Positions 38,273 through 46,194 of a stretch of DNA of 46,194 bases are shown here, piece after piece (positions within the stretch are counted from its first letter, which is position 1; every line of letters starts with the position of its first letter). The position numbers and the translations under genes were made by a program. Source of the stretch: Lachnospiraceae bacterium (lineage in GTDB: Bacteria; Bacillota; Clostridia; Lachnospirales; Lachnospiraceae); NCBI GenBank assembly GCA_026169045.1, contig JAPFDH010000116.1:1-46194 (forward strand), written 5' to 3'. A model generated the notes under the pieces. That model ran no database searches, was not told the origin of the DNA, and saw only the letters and a program-made list of their open reading frames with translations.

Positions 38273-39890
38273 TAAAACCGGAAAAAAAGAAAAATGGAGA
38301 AGAAAAGAAGATATAGCTAAGGGAAAGGTACGACAGTGGCTCGCTTTGGGTATGGCAATGCTGACGGCATTTTTGGTGATGGCTATTTGCAGCCGGACTT
38401 CATTTCTGTATCCGTTTATGGACGGTGTGGACCAAAATTGTTTTATGACCGTGGGAAAAGGTATGATGAATGGGTTGGTTCCATACCGGGATTTATTTGA
38501 ACAAAAAGGTCCGCTTCTTTATTTCCTTCATGGATTAGCATGGCTGATTTCCCATGATACCTGGATTGGTGTGTACCTATTGGAAAGCCTGTTTTTAGGT
38601 GTATTTCTATGGTATTATTGGAAAATATGGAATCTTTACGGATATCGCCGTAGTTCCATGGTATGGATGCCTTTGCTGGCAGTACTGGTGACAGTGGCAT
38701 CATCCTTTGCCAGTGGCGATAATGTGGAGGAGTACTGTATTACTCTGATGGCAGTCAGCCTTTACGATTATTTAAAGTATTTGAAACAGTATCCGCAAAA
38801 CAAAGGGCACATGGACAGACGAACACTCTTGGTCAATGGAACATTGGCGGGATGTGTTCTGTGGATGAAGTATACCATGCTGGGATTTTGGTTTGTGTGG
38901 ATGGCAACGGTGTTTTTTTGTTTGCTGCTTCAGAAAAAATGGAAAGAAGCATTTCTTGACTGTATCTGGTTTTTGGCAGGAATGCTTGGCATTGCCACGA
39001 TTCCATGGGTGATTTATTTTGGAATTCATGGGGCTATAGGGGATTGGCTCTATGCATATTTTTACTGTAATATTTTTGCATATTCCTCGGCAGATGTCAC
39101 TTTTTTATCCCGGATTGTATTTACCTGGGAAGTGGTATTGGATGCCATGAAAAATAATTGGGCATTGACGTTATCTATAGCAGCCGGATATGGATATTTA
39201 TTGTTTGCTCCTGGAAAGCTACCCCATTGGTTTGCTAAAATCAGTCTGGTGGTTTTGCTTCTGCTCACGTTTCTTGGGATGTACGGAGGCGGTGTATCCA
39301 TGTCTTATTACTATCTTTTTGCCTACGGTTTTGGTGGACTGGGAATGTTACCGCTTTCCCAGGGGCTGGATTTTATTGTCAGAAAGCTATATGGGAAGAG
39401 GCGGAACGATAAATACCTTTCAGCGCTTGGGGTGTTGACAGTTTTCTTTGTTATAATTGGTATGGGGATTGTGGCATATCAAAACAGTAGAAATACTTAC
39501 TGCATGGGATATGAGAAGGAAGAACTTCCCCAATATCAATTTGCACAGATTATTAATCAGACGGAAAATGCGACACTTCTTAACTATGGTTTTCTGGATG
39601 GAGGTTTTTATATGGCAGCAGATGTGCTGCCAACGACAAAGTTTTTTTGTCGTCTGAATCTGCGAAATTCTGATTTCCCGGAAATGAGAAAAGAACAGGA
39701 ACGTCTGATTGAAGATGCAGAAGTGGATTATATCGTATTTCGTGTGGAACGTGACGTGAAGGCAGAAGAGATTAGTGACGGAAATGTCTGGGACAATTAT
39801 ACTTGTGTGGCTCAGGCAAATCAGGAATATATAAAACCAGGATATGTGGGAGCGTTTCAATACTATCTTTTTAAGAAAAACGGTGTTTAG
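38238..39890 (+). CDS. Multi-spanning membrane glycosyltransferase-like protein (GT-C fold)
   Basis: The 550-residue protein has a basic N-terminal tail, then about ten membrane segments to near residue 410, and a C-terminal soluble domain. The first extracellular loop carries FMDGVDQNCFMTVGKGMMNGLVPYRDLFEQKGP, the acidic-residue and 'G-x-x-P-Y-R-D' pattern of PMT/ArnT-type GT-C enzymes that use lipid-phosphate sugars. I start at ATG 38238, which follows GAAAGGAATGCAGG; GTG 38217 is upstream in frame. It overlaps the DPM1-like gene and is followed 13 bases later by the GH52 gene with its own ribosome site. Acceptor unknown. Confidence 0.75.
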   Translation: MAMGQKPEMIHSKTGKKEKWRRKEDIAKGKVRQWLALGMAMLTAFLVMAICSRTSFLYPFMDGVDQNCFMTVGKGMMNGLVPYRDLFEQKGPLLYFLHGLAWLISHDTWIGVYLLESLFLGVFLWYYWKIWNLYGYRRSSMVWMPLLAVLVTVASSFASGDNVEEYCITLMAVSLYDYLKYLKQYPQNKGHMDRRTLLVNGTLAGCVLWMKYTMLGFWFVWMATVFFCLLLQKKWKEAFLDCIWFLAGMLGIATIPWVIYFGIHGAIGDWLYAYFYCNIFAYSSADVTFLSRIVFTWEVVLDAMKNNWALTLSIAAGYGYLLFAPGKLPHWFAKISLVVLLLLTFLGMYGGGVSMSYYYLFAYGFGGLGMLPLSQGLDFIVRKLYGKRRNDKYLSALGVLTVFFVIIGMGIVAYQNSRNTYCMGYEKEELPQYQFAQIINQTENATLLNYGFLDGGFYMAADVLPTTKFFCRLNLRNSDFPEMRKEQERLIEDAEVDYIVFRVERDVKAEEISDGNVWDNYTCVAQANQEYIKPGYVGAFQYYLFKKNGV

Positions 39891-39903
39891 GAGGTATTGG
39901 TAT

Positions 39904-41993
39904 ATGGAAAAATGCAGATTGTTTTGTACACACCATGCGCCTGTAGGGGCATGGGCCAGTTTAACGTTTGGAATGCCGAAGCAAGGAATCAGTATTGATT
40001 TACAGGAGCCGAATGTAAAACAAAGCGGCTCCATGATGATTGGCGAAGCTTATACACAGGAAATACATACACTGGGCTTTGTTGATCAGCCGGAAACAAG
40101 TCTGACCGGAGAGGGCGATGAGGAGAAGAAAAAGCAGTACCGCAATCCTTTGGAAGCTTTTCATCTTTTTCAAGAGGAAGAGATTACCCGTGTTTTGACT
40201 CCATCCAGAGATATCTATCAGGCCGGAAATGTGACTTTTACGGTGCATACACCATACGAAGCACTTCCGGATCCGGAAGAACAGGATATTTTACCGTTGG
40301 ATTGCGTTCCGGGGATTTTAATGGAAATCACGGTGGATAACACAAAGAGAAATCATCCTGTCACCGCTTTTTTGGTTTGATGTACCGTGATATGAAACAA
40401 ATATATGCTATGGAAACGGAGCATGGAATTTGCAAAATCGGATACCGGAATGACTGGGTATTTGCTGCCAAAAAAGAAGAAGGCGTGTATTGGCTTCGCG
40501 GTCTGGATGCCTGCCAATGCCTAAGGGCGGGAAAAAACGTACAGCATCAAAACGGACCGGCTTTTTTGTGTGTAAGTGCAGAAGCGGGAAAAAAGAAAAC
40601 ATTTCATGTGGCATTCAGTGTTTATGCCAAGGAGGGGAGCAATGGTTCCTGTCGGACGGAATATTATTATAACCGTTATTTCCGAAACGCCGAGCAGGCG
40701 GCAGAATATATTTTGGATCATAAGGAGGAAATATTCAGCCGCAGCAGAAGAGTTGAGGAAGAGATCAGAAATCGTTATGAGGATCCGCTTCGCTTGCAGC
40801 TGTTTTGTCAATCGGTTCGTGCTTACTATGCTTCCACACAGCTGCTGAGAGAGGAAAGTGGATATGTGCATTATAATGTCTGTGAAGGTGCATATCTTTG
40901 GAGAAATACCATGGATTTGTGCGCGGATCATTTGGTATGGGAATTAAAAAGAAACCCATGGGTAGTGCGCAGTATTATGGATGAATTTATTAAATCATAT
41001 TCCTATTATGACCGTGTCCGTTTTCCCGGAAGAGAAGGGCTCTATGAGGGAGGAATCAGTTTTACCCATGATATGGGATGTTATTTTACATATGCAGATC
41101 GCGGAAACAGTGGATATGAACGGGAAAATGAATCCGTAAAGGGATTTTATTTTTATATGACGACAGAGGAACTGTTGAATGGTATTTACTGTATTGCAGG
41201 ATATGTCTTAAAAACCAGAGATATGGAATGGCTGAAGAAACATCGGCAGATTTTGAAAGATATCATGACCAGCTTGGAAAACAGAGATGATTGTGTGAAA
41301 GAGAAAAGAAATGGAATCTTAAAGGCAGTATCTTCAAGGAGCGGACTTTGCATGTTAGAGAGTACCACCTACGATGCATTGGATCATTCTCTTTTGGAGG
41401 CATCGGGAAATCTTTATGTTTTTGTAAAAACATGGTGCGCTTTGATTTTGCTGAAACGATGTCTGGGACTTTTGGGAGAAAAGGAAACAGAAGAGAGGGC
41501 AGAAACGATGTTACAGAAATGCCGTCAGTCTGTCAGGTTGTTCCGGAGAGAAGATACAGCAGTCTTAAAAGCCAATATATATCAGGATATTCCAGGGGCG
41601 GTTATAGCAGCAGCGGAAGCTATGGCGGTGCCCAATTTCTTGCATGTGCTTTCAGAAACAGAAGAAAAGGAATTGTTTGAAGTGATGCGGCTGCATACAA
41701 GAGCATGTCTTCAGCCGGGAATCTGTATTGATGAGAAATCGGGAGGCCTTCGCCTGAGCAGTACCAGCAAAAATACCTGGCCATCCAAGGGAATTCTTAC
41801 GATTTACGTGATGGAAGAGGTTTTAGGGGTGGACGTGCCAAAAGAAGTGGTGGAAAACGTCTTCACATGGGCACAGATTCGTGCAAAAAATACGACAATT
41901 GCAGATCAGATTATGAGTGATACGGGAGAAGTGGTCGGAGGCGTGTATTATCCGAGAATTGTGACATCAGCTCTTTGGATCGAAATGCGATAA
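39904..41993 (+). pseudogene. GH52 beta-xylosidase, broken by a one-base frameshift
   Basis: GH52 enzymes release xylose from xylo-oligosaccharides with retention. The first part (39904-40380, 158 residues) has CTHHAPVGAWASLTFGMP, the typical GH52 start, and ends at TGA right after HPVTAFLV. The second part continues one frame over with GLMYRDMKQIYAMET and runs to 41993. One extra T in the T6 run at 40368-40373 would read TAFFGLMYRDM, matching the family, and give about 696 residues, the usual GH52 length. The nucleophile Glu (NVCEGAYLW, as in NEGEYRM of the Geobacillus enzyme) and acid Asp (TTYDALDHS) are present. GGAGG precedes the start. No signal peptide, so intracellular, as usual for this family. 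Confidence 0.85.
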
Positions 41994-41995
41994 AG

Positions 41996-42046
41996 AAAAA
42001 GCTGCAAAAGGAATCTCATATGGAGATATCATTTGCAGCTTTTTTG
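41996..42046. terminator. Bidirectional terminator between GH52 and the RpiB-like gene
   Basis: AAAAAGCTGCAAA (41996-42008) pairs with TTTGCAGCTTTTT (42032-42044), with an inner TCTC/GAGA stem. A5 and T6 flank it, serving both convergent genes. Confidence 0.88.
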
Positions 42047-42069
42047 TATGGATTAAGAAATAATCCGAA

Positions 42070-42708
42070 TTATTTTAAGATGTTTTCAATGTAAGCTTTG
42101 ATTTCCGGGCATTTGCAGCTGTCAAAGAATAATTCTTTGAATTTTGCACCACTTACAGTTGCTTTTAAGAAATCCTGATCCACATTCTTTAATATGGTCA
42201 TCATATCTGTATGGGTAATCTTCTTGATTCCGTCCAGGATTTTTTTGTTGCGCTGTTCCGGAACAACACGTTCTGGCGGATATCCGTTTCCGGATTCGCA
42301 TCCAAACAGCTTTTCGAATGTATACTTCAGATTTAATTCAGCTCCCCAGCCAAATCCTTTCGCGAAAGGCATAGCAATGGCATTTCCGTCATTGATCTGC
42401 GCAAACATATAACCGTCGGATGGATCAACGACATGACCGCAAAGAACGCCTGGGAATGCATTCAATGCCAGCATCGCACCTTCACCAGTACCACATCCGG
42501 TTACAACGAAATCAACAGCACCACTGTTCAAAAGAATAGCAGCTAAAAGTCCGCACTGTACATAAGTCAGCTGTGCTTCGTCTTCAGCAGAATACATACC
42601 GTAATTTACTACTTCATGTCCCATGGGTTCAACCACTTCTTTTAAAGCAGCTTCGATCATGCTGTTTTTTGCAGCCTGGCTGTTTTCATTGATTAATGCA
42701 ATTTTCAT
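42070..42708 (-). CDS. RpiB/LacA/LacB-family sugar-phosphate isomerase
   Basis: The family interconverts aldose and ketose phosphates (ribose-5-P, galactose-6-P and others). The 212-residue protein begins MKIALINENSQAAKN and has the catalytic Cys loop VVTGCGTGEGAMLALN (about 69-84), then HVVDPSDGYMFAQINDGNAIAMP. It is about 60 residues longer than RpiB (near 150), with an added C-terminal helical part, so the substrate may differ. ATG 42708 follows AAAGGAGAACAGAAC; an upstream in-frame extension to 42930 would cross its promoter and is rejected. It diverges from the GH51 arabinofuranosidase, suggesting a pentose role. Confidence 0.85.
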   Translation of the reverse strand: MKIALINENSQAAKNSMIEAALKEVVEPMGHEVVNYGMYSAEDEAQLTYVQCGLLAAILLNSGAVDFVVTGCGTGEGAMLALNAFPGVLCGHVVDPSDGYMFAQINDGNAIAMPFAKGFGWGAELNLKYTFEKLFGCESGNGYPPERVVPEQRNKKILDGIKKITHTDMMTILKNVDQDFLKATVSGAKFKELFFDSCKCPEIKAYIENILK

Positions 42709-42749
42709 GTTCTGTTCTCCTTTATGAAATAAAATATGGATGGGATAAA

Positions 42750-42768
42750 ATCTGTCATAATGACAGAT
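42750..42768. promoter_or_regulatory. Perfect 19-bp palindrome, probable operator
   Basis: ATCTGTCATAATGACAGAT is symmetrical about its central A. It lies in the leader of the RpiB-like gene, about 50 bases downstream of that gene's -10 box, inside the divergent promoter region with GH51. A dimeric repressor site is likely; the regulator is not in this window. Confidence 0.6.
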
Positions 42769-42817
42769 CGATTTTTGTGTGCAATGGAATTTCAGATCTG
42801 CACACCCCTTACGTATA

Positions 42818-42846
42818 ACTATAAGCGACAAGAAAGTTTTTGTCAA
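42818..42846 (-). promoter_or_regulatory. Sigma-A promoter of the RpiB-like gene
   Basis: On the minus strand TTGACA (42846-42841), 17 bases, TATAGT (42823-42818). No equally good promoter was seen for GH51 on the plus strand. Confidence 0.78.
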
Positions 42847-42997
42847 TGGAGCCAATCGGATCATTTCGGAAAAAAAGTCAGTTTTAAAAGAAAAAAAGTC
42901 ATGGAAAGCAATGAGAGGACATGATACCATAAAAACAATCTTTGATCCTCTGGCAGAAAGAGACCAGATAAAATTGAAAAAAGGAAGGGGTAAGAAA

Positions 42998-44473
42998 ATG
43001 TATCAATTATGGATTAACCCAAATGAGAAAAAAAGTAAAATTCATAAAGAAATTTACGGACATTTTTCCGAACATCTGGGAAGATGTATTTATGAAGGGA
43101 TTTATGTTGGAGAGGATTCTTCTATTCCCAATGAGAAAGGCATGAGAAGTGATGTGGTAAATGCCTTAAAAGAACTGGATATTCCTGTGCTTCGCTGGCC
43201 GGGAGGATGTTTTGCTGATGAATATCATTGGAAAGATGGAATTGGAGAAAAAAGCAAGAGAAAACGTATGGTAAATACCCATTGGGGCGGTGTAGTAGAA
43301 GATAACAGCTTTGGAACCCATGAATTTCTGGAATTGTGCCAGCAAATCGGAGCACAGCCATATATCAATGGAAATCTCGGAAGCGGTACGGTGCAGGAAA
43401 TGTCAGAATGGGTGGAATATATGACTTTTGATGGTGTTTCACCTATGGCAGATTTGCGAAGAGAAAATGGAAGAGAACAGCCATGGAAAATTAAATATTT
43501 TGGTGTGGGCAATGAAAACTGGGGATGCGGAGGATGTATGACGCCTGAGTATTATGCCAATGAATACCGCCGTTACCAAACCTATTGCCGTAACTATGGG
43601 GAAAACAAACTCTATAAAATTGCATGCGGACCCAGTGAAGGAGATTATCACTGGATGGAAGAACTGATGAAGACTGCAGGACAGTTCATGGATGGAATAT
43701 CACTTCATTATTATACGGTTCCGGATACATGGCAGAAAAAGGGGGCAGCTACCAGTTTTGATCAGGAAACCTGGTATCGCACGCTGAAGAAGACCCTTTA
43801 TATGGAGGAATTGCTGACAAAACATAGCGCTATTATGGATCAATATGATCCAAAGAAGCGTGTGGGACTGATTGTAGATGAGTGGGGAACCTGGTTTGAT
43901 GTGGAAGAGGGAACCAATCCGGGCTTCTTATATCAGCAGAATACCATGCGTGATGCGCTTGTGGCAGGTATCAATTTGAATCTGTTTAATAAACATAGTG
44001 ACCGTGTACGTATGGCTAATATTGCTCAGTTAGTAAATGTTCTTCAGTCCGTGATTTTAACGGAAGGTGAACGGATGGTAAAAACACCAACTTATTATGT
44101 ATTCCGAATGTTTAAAAAGCATATGGAAGGAGAACTGCTGCACAGTGCTCTTATGACAGAGGAGATCGGACCGGAAGCCTGGCGTGTGCCCAATGTGACA
44201 GAATCAGCATCTATGGATGGTGACGGAAATATTGTGATTACTTTGAATAATCTGTCGGCAGAGGATGCCTGTCAGGTAGAGGTGCATTTAAATGAGCATC
44301 CGATGGGAGAAATAGAAGGAGAAATCCTGACCGGTGCATTTACGGATTATAATACATTTGACCAGCCGGATAACGTAAAAACGGAGACATATACAGACTA
44401 TGAGGTACGCGACGGAAAATTGATTTTGAATCTTCCGGCCAGCAGTGTGTTATGTGTGACAATAAAAGCATGA
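42998..44473 (+). CDS. GH51 alpha-L-arabinofuranosidase
   Basis: Removes arabinofuranose from arabinoxylan fragments, with retention. The 491-residue protein begins with [29 protein letters not shown], then [14 protein letters not shown] (about 65-78), acid/base Glu173 in [14 protein letters not shown] near 233 and nucleophile Glu295 in VDEWGTW. The C-terminal beta domain is complete. No signal peptide, so cytoplasmic. ATG 42998 follows AAGGAAGGGG; upstream in-frame codons to 42779 are not protein-like. It forms with GH52 and the RpiB-like isomerase a small pentoside-use locus; the DUF6171-like gene overlaps its end. Confidence 0.95.
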   Translation: MYQLWINPNEKKSKIHKEIYGHFSEHLGRCIYEGIYVGEDSSIPNEKGMRSDVVNALKELDIPVLRWPGGCFADEYHWKDGIGEKSKRKRMVNTHWGGVVEDNSFGTHEFLELCQQIGAQPYINGNLGSGTVQEMSEWVEYMTFDGVSPMADLRRENGREQPWKIKYFGVGNENWGCGGCMTPEYYANEYRRYQTYCRNYGENKLYKIACGPSEGDYHWMEELMKTAGQFMDGISLHYYTVPDTWQKKGAATSFDQETWYRTLKKTLYMEELLTKHSAIMDQYDPKKRVGLIVDEWGTWFDVEEGTNPGFLYQQNTMRDALVAGINLNLFNKHSDRVRMANIAQLVNVLQSVILTEGERMVKTPTYYVFRMFKKHMEGELLHSALMTEEIGPEAWRVPNVTESASMDGDGNIVITLNNLSAEDACQVEVHLNEHPMGEIEGEILTGAFTDYNTFDQPDNVKTETYTDYEVRDGKLILNLPASSVLCVTIKA

Positions 44474-44733
44474 AAACAGATGAAAGAATAAGATGTAGGA
44501 AATGTCTTCTGGAGGATACCGATGATAAAAGTCTGTATGAAAAAATAAAACGGACGGTGGAAGAAATGGATCCGGATGTGCGTACCGATGACAAAGAGTA
44601 TCGTCGCAGACTGGAATTATGTCGCCAGTGCGATAAATTATTGGCCGGAATGTGTCGGGTGTGTGGCTGTTTTGTGGAAATTCGGGCAGCCAACCGAAAT
44701 GGTTTTTGTCCGGGAGAGAAACACGTTTGGTAA
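44470..44733 (+). CDS. Small Cys-rich protein, DUF6171-like
   Basis: The 87-residue protein has CRKCLL near the start, [28 protein letters not shown] in the middle and FCPGEKHVW at the end: seven Cys residues before the last one, likely binding zinc. This order matches small DUF6171 proteins of Lachnospiraceae, function unknown. I take ATG 44470, whose ATGA overlaps the GH51 stop (coupled translation); ATG 44452 is in frame and also possible. No close ribosome site is visible for either. Confidence 0.72.
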   Translation: MKTDERIRCRKCLLEDTDDKSLYEKIKRTVEEMDPDVRTDDKEYRRRLELCRQCDKLLAGMCRVCGCFVEIRAANRNGFCPGEKHVW

Positions 44734-44761
44734 AATAAAAAACAGGATATAGGAAAAGTCG

Positions 44762-44817
44762 AAATGGTAAAATGGGAAGGATTCAAAAGGTTATCTGCCC
44801 ATTTTACCATTTTTTTT
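44762..44817 (+). terminator. Intrinsic terminator after the GH51 operon
   Basis: A 15-bp perfect stem (44762-44776 with 44798-44812) and a 21-base loop are followed by a T-tract of eight. Repeat copy C begins right after it. Confidence 0.92.
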
Positions 44818-44850
44818 GCGCGTAGAGAATGAACCGTGAGCGGATGCATC
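44818..44850 (+). repeat. Terminator-linked dispersed repeat, copy C (short, diverged)
   Basis: GCGCGTAGAGAATGAACC and the following GTGAGCGGATGC match copies A and B over about 30 bases, then diverge. As with the others, it begins immediately after a terminator T-tract. Confidence 0.6.
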
Positions 44851-44875
44851 ATTAACTGCAAATATAGAAGATGGG

Positions 44876-44905
44876 TTGTTTGAAGGGGAGCGATTGTAGT
44901 ATAAT
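44876..44905 (+). promoter_or_regulatory. Putative promoter for the ROK glucokinase
   Basis: TTGTTT (44876-44881), 18 bases, perfect TATAAT (44900-44905), about 75 bases before the start codon. Confidence 0.55.
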
Positions 44906-44981
44906 GAGAGCATGCTTGTCTGAAAGAAATGTGGCAAGTAGAAATGAGAGCTGGGTATCGACAAAGGGGAAAGGAGTAAAA

Positions 44982-45935
44982 ATGGGATACTATATTGGAA
45001 TTGATCTTGGGGGAACGAATATTGCCGGAGGAGTGGTGACGGAAACGGGAAAAATTCTTTCGAAAGGGAGTATTCCCACCGGTCATGGACGAAGTGCGAA
45101 ACAAATTGCCGATGATATGGCAGAGCTGGCATTCCAGGTGGCTGAGAAGGCAGGAATTGCTTGGGAAGAAGTGTGCTCCGTGGGTATGGGGGTACCGGGG
45201 ACAGCCAACAAGGAGACGGGAATTGTAGAGTTTGCAAATAATCTGGGCTTTTATGATGAACCGATTGTAAAGCTTATGGAAGAACGGCTTTGCGGCAAAA
45301 CCATTTTGTTTGACAACGATGCCAATGCTGCGGCTTGGGGAGAATATGTGGCCGGATCCGGAAAAGGAACAAAAAATATGATTGCTGTAACACTGGGAAC
45401 CGGTGTCGGCGGCGGTATTATTTTAAATGGTGAGCTATATGAGGGAATCAATTATGCAGCGGGAGAATTGGGGCACTTTGTGATCGCATTGGATGGCAAA
45501 GAATGTAACTGTGGAAGGCGCGGTTGTTATGAAGCCTATGCTTCCGCAACAGCTTTGATTGAACAGACGAAAGACGCCATGAAAAATCATCCCGATTCGG
45601 CATTGTGGAAACTGGTAGAAGGAGATCTGGAACGTACAGAAGGGAAAACAGTTTTTGATGCACTGCAATTGGGAGATGAGACGGCAAAACAGGTATTTGA
45701 TCAATATATTTCCTATGTCGGAGTGGGATTAGTGGATTTGATTAACATATTTCAGCCGGAACTGATTTGTATCGGAGGAGGAATCAGCAAAGCAGGAGAA
45801 ATACTTTTAAAACCGCTTCGGGAAAAGATTGAGCAGGAAAGTTATACCCGAACAGCAAAGCATCAGACAAGACTTACCATAGCCAGTCTGGATAATGACG
45901 CCGGAATAATAGGAGCAGCATTGTTACCAAGATGA
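44982..45935 (+). CDS. ROK-family glucokinase
   Basis: Predicted to phosphorylate glucose (or a related hexose) with ATP. The 317-residue protein begins MGYYIGIDLGGTNIAGGVV (phosphate loop), has DNDANAAAWGEY near 106, TLGTGVGGGIILNGELYEG near 135, the ROK signature with GELGHF near 160 and the zinc motif CNCGRRGCYEAYAS near 176, and GGGISKAG near 262. No N-terminal HTH, so it is an enzyme and not a ROK repressor. ATG 44982 follows AAAGGAGT; upstream in-frame codons to 44871 would overlap the promoter. Confidence 0.93.
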   Translation: MGYYIGIDLGGTNIAGGVVTETGKILSKGSIPTGHGRSAKQIADDMAELAFQVAEKAGIAWEEVCSVGMGVPGTANKETGIVEFANNLGFYDEPIVKLMEERLCGKTILFDNDANAAAWGEYVAGSGKGTKNMIAVTLGTGVGGGIILNGELYEGINYAAGELGHFVIALDGKECNCGRRGCYEAYASATALIEQTKDAMKNHPDSALWKLVEGDLERTEGKTVFDALQLGDETAKQVFDQYISYVGVGLVDLINIFQPELICIGGGISKAGEILLKPLREKIEQESYTRTAKHQTRLTIASLDNDAGIIGAALLPR

Positions 45936-45937
45936 TT

Positions 45938-45983
45938 AAAAAGCCAGGAAGAAGGAAGGTTTCATTCTTTTTCCTGGTTTTTA
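45938..45983 (+). terminator. Intrinsic terminator after the ROK kinase
   Basis: AAAAGCCAGGAA pairs with TTCCTGGTTTTT around a purine-rich loop, ending in a T-tract. Confidence 0.8.
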
Positions 45984-46047
45984 TTTACATGTTTCTTAGC
46001 GTTTTGCAAATGATTTCTTTAATCGGAAGAGTAGTTTTTTTATGCGT

Positions 46048-46067
46048 ATTATACCTTAGAGTATAAT
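46048..46067. promoter_or_regulatory. Inverted repeat containing a -10-like box
   Basis: ATTATAC (46048-46054), six bases, GTATAAT (46061-46067). The right arm includes TATAAT about 100 bases before the last gene; TTTATG at 46039-46044 is a poor -35. It could be a promoter overlapped by an operator. Confidence 0.35.
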
Positions 46068-46077
46068 TATCATTGGC

Positions 46078-46113
46078 AAAAAAAATAAAGGGAAGAGACC
46101 GAAACCTCTTCCC
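46078..46113 (-). terminator. Hairpin with T-tract on the minus strand
   Basis: GGGAAGAG (46090-46097) pairs with CTCTTCCC (46106-46113). On the minus strand it is followed by TTTATTTTTTTT, the form of an intrinsic terminator. On the plus strand it would be a leader hairpin for the gene starting at 46170. Confidence 0.55.
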
Positions 46114-46169
46114 AATCATACAGATTTGTCTTATTGTTTAATTGACGAGAAAAAACATAAGGAGTCTGT

Positions 46170-46194
46170 ATGATGAATTCAATGATAAAGGAAA
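46170..46194 (+). CDS. Start of a gene cut by the window edge
   Basis: ATAAGGAG at 46156-46163 is followed by ATG 46170 and ATG 46173, reading MMNSMIKE up to the edge. Only eight codons are visible, so no function can be given. Confidence 0.5.

Noticed and set aside
39420-40034. 204-codon open frame on the minus strand across the GT-C/GH52 junction
   Set aside because: Both plus-strand genes are well supported here and the frame lacks motifs and a ribosome site.
42709-42930. N-terminal extension of the RpiB-like gene to 42930
   Set aside because: It would translate across the gene's own TTGACA/TATAGT promoter, and the family start MKIALINEN has its own strong ribosome site.
42779-42997. N-terminal extension of GH51
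   Set aside because: The extra 73 residues are not protein-like and lie in the divergent promoter region; ATG 42998 has AAGGAAGGGG before it.
44340-45104. 254-codon open frame on the minus strand
   Set aside because: It lies antisense to GH51, the DUF6171-like gene and the ROK promoter, crosses a strong terminator and has no protein-like family pattern.

Overview
The window reads as chromosome of a low-GC, anaerobic, Gram-positive Firmicute, most likely a Lachnospiraceae/Clostridium cluster XIVa member. Pointers are the hrcA-grpE-dnaK-dnaJ order behind lepA-hemW with a perfect CIRCE box, AAGGAGG-type ribosome sites, TTG starts on hrcA and grpE, a CwlC-like amidase typical of spore formers, and a DUF6171-type protein. 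Genus is not assigned. Most of it is ordinary core genome; the accessory signals are at the left edge and between about 35.6 and 44.8 kb.

Layout. 1-1109: the last codons of a large serine recombinase run into an XRE regulator gene that has lost its HTH-coding 5' end, so this looks like the edge of an integrated element. 1285-4594: aroC, a cytoplasmic CwlC-type amidase and a DUF3810 membrane protein with a zincin motif. 4813-9207: an ABC importer of the Fe3+/2-aminoethylphosphonate/polyamine class with a winged-helix/LicC-like cytidylyltransferase between permease and binding protein; the binding protein's signal peptide is out of frame. 9418-17565: MscS channel, polyprenyl-phosphate sugar transferase, LCP glycopolymer ligase, zinc ribbon, glmM and glmS. 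17662-23276 (minus): a CsbB/GtcA/YfhO-like three-component glycosylation set followed by argH. 23642-25997: membrane-anchored amidase and ackA. 26279-35527: lepA, hemW, a YcxB-like membrane protein, then the CIRCE-controlled heat-shock operon ending in dnaJ and a small ABM monooxygenase. 35756-37202: an AT-rich accessory patch with an orphan HPr-kinase-like protein, a possible 28-codon peptide and a 166-bp MITE-like element. 37229-44733: a GT2/GT-C pair, then a GH52/GH51/RpiB-LacAB pentoside locus with GH52 broken by a one-base frameshift. 44982-46194: ROK glucokinase and the start of another gene.

How it fits together. Many genes serve the envelope: GlmS/GlmM feed UDP-GlcNAc, the sugar transferase starts a lipid-linked glycan, LCP attaches glycopolymers, the GT2-GtrA-YfhO set decorates them outside the membrane, and two amidases cut peptidoglycan. 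GH52 and GH51 would release xylose and arabinose from arabinoxylan fragments, with ROK kinase and AckA further down central metabolism.

Non-coding highlights: a roughly 49-bp repeat found three times, each copy starting at the T-tract of an intrinsic terminator; a 166-bp inverted-repeat element with 15-bp ends and a 6-bp target duplication; three consecutive hairpins between dnaK and dnaJ; and two one-base homopolymer deletions (A-run near 8240, T-run near 40370) that may be real or sequencing error. No tRNA, rRNA or CRISPR array was seen.
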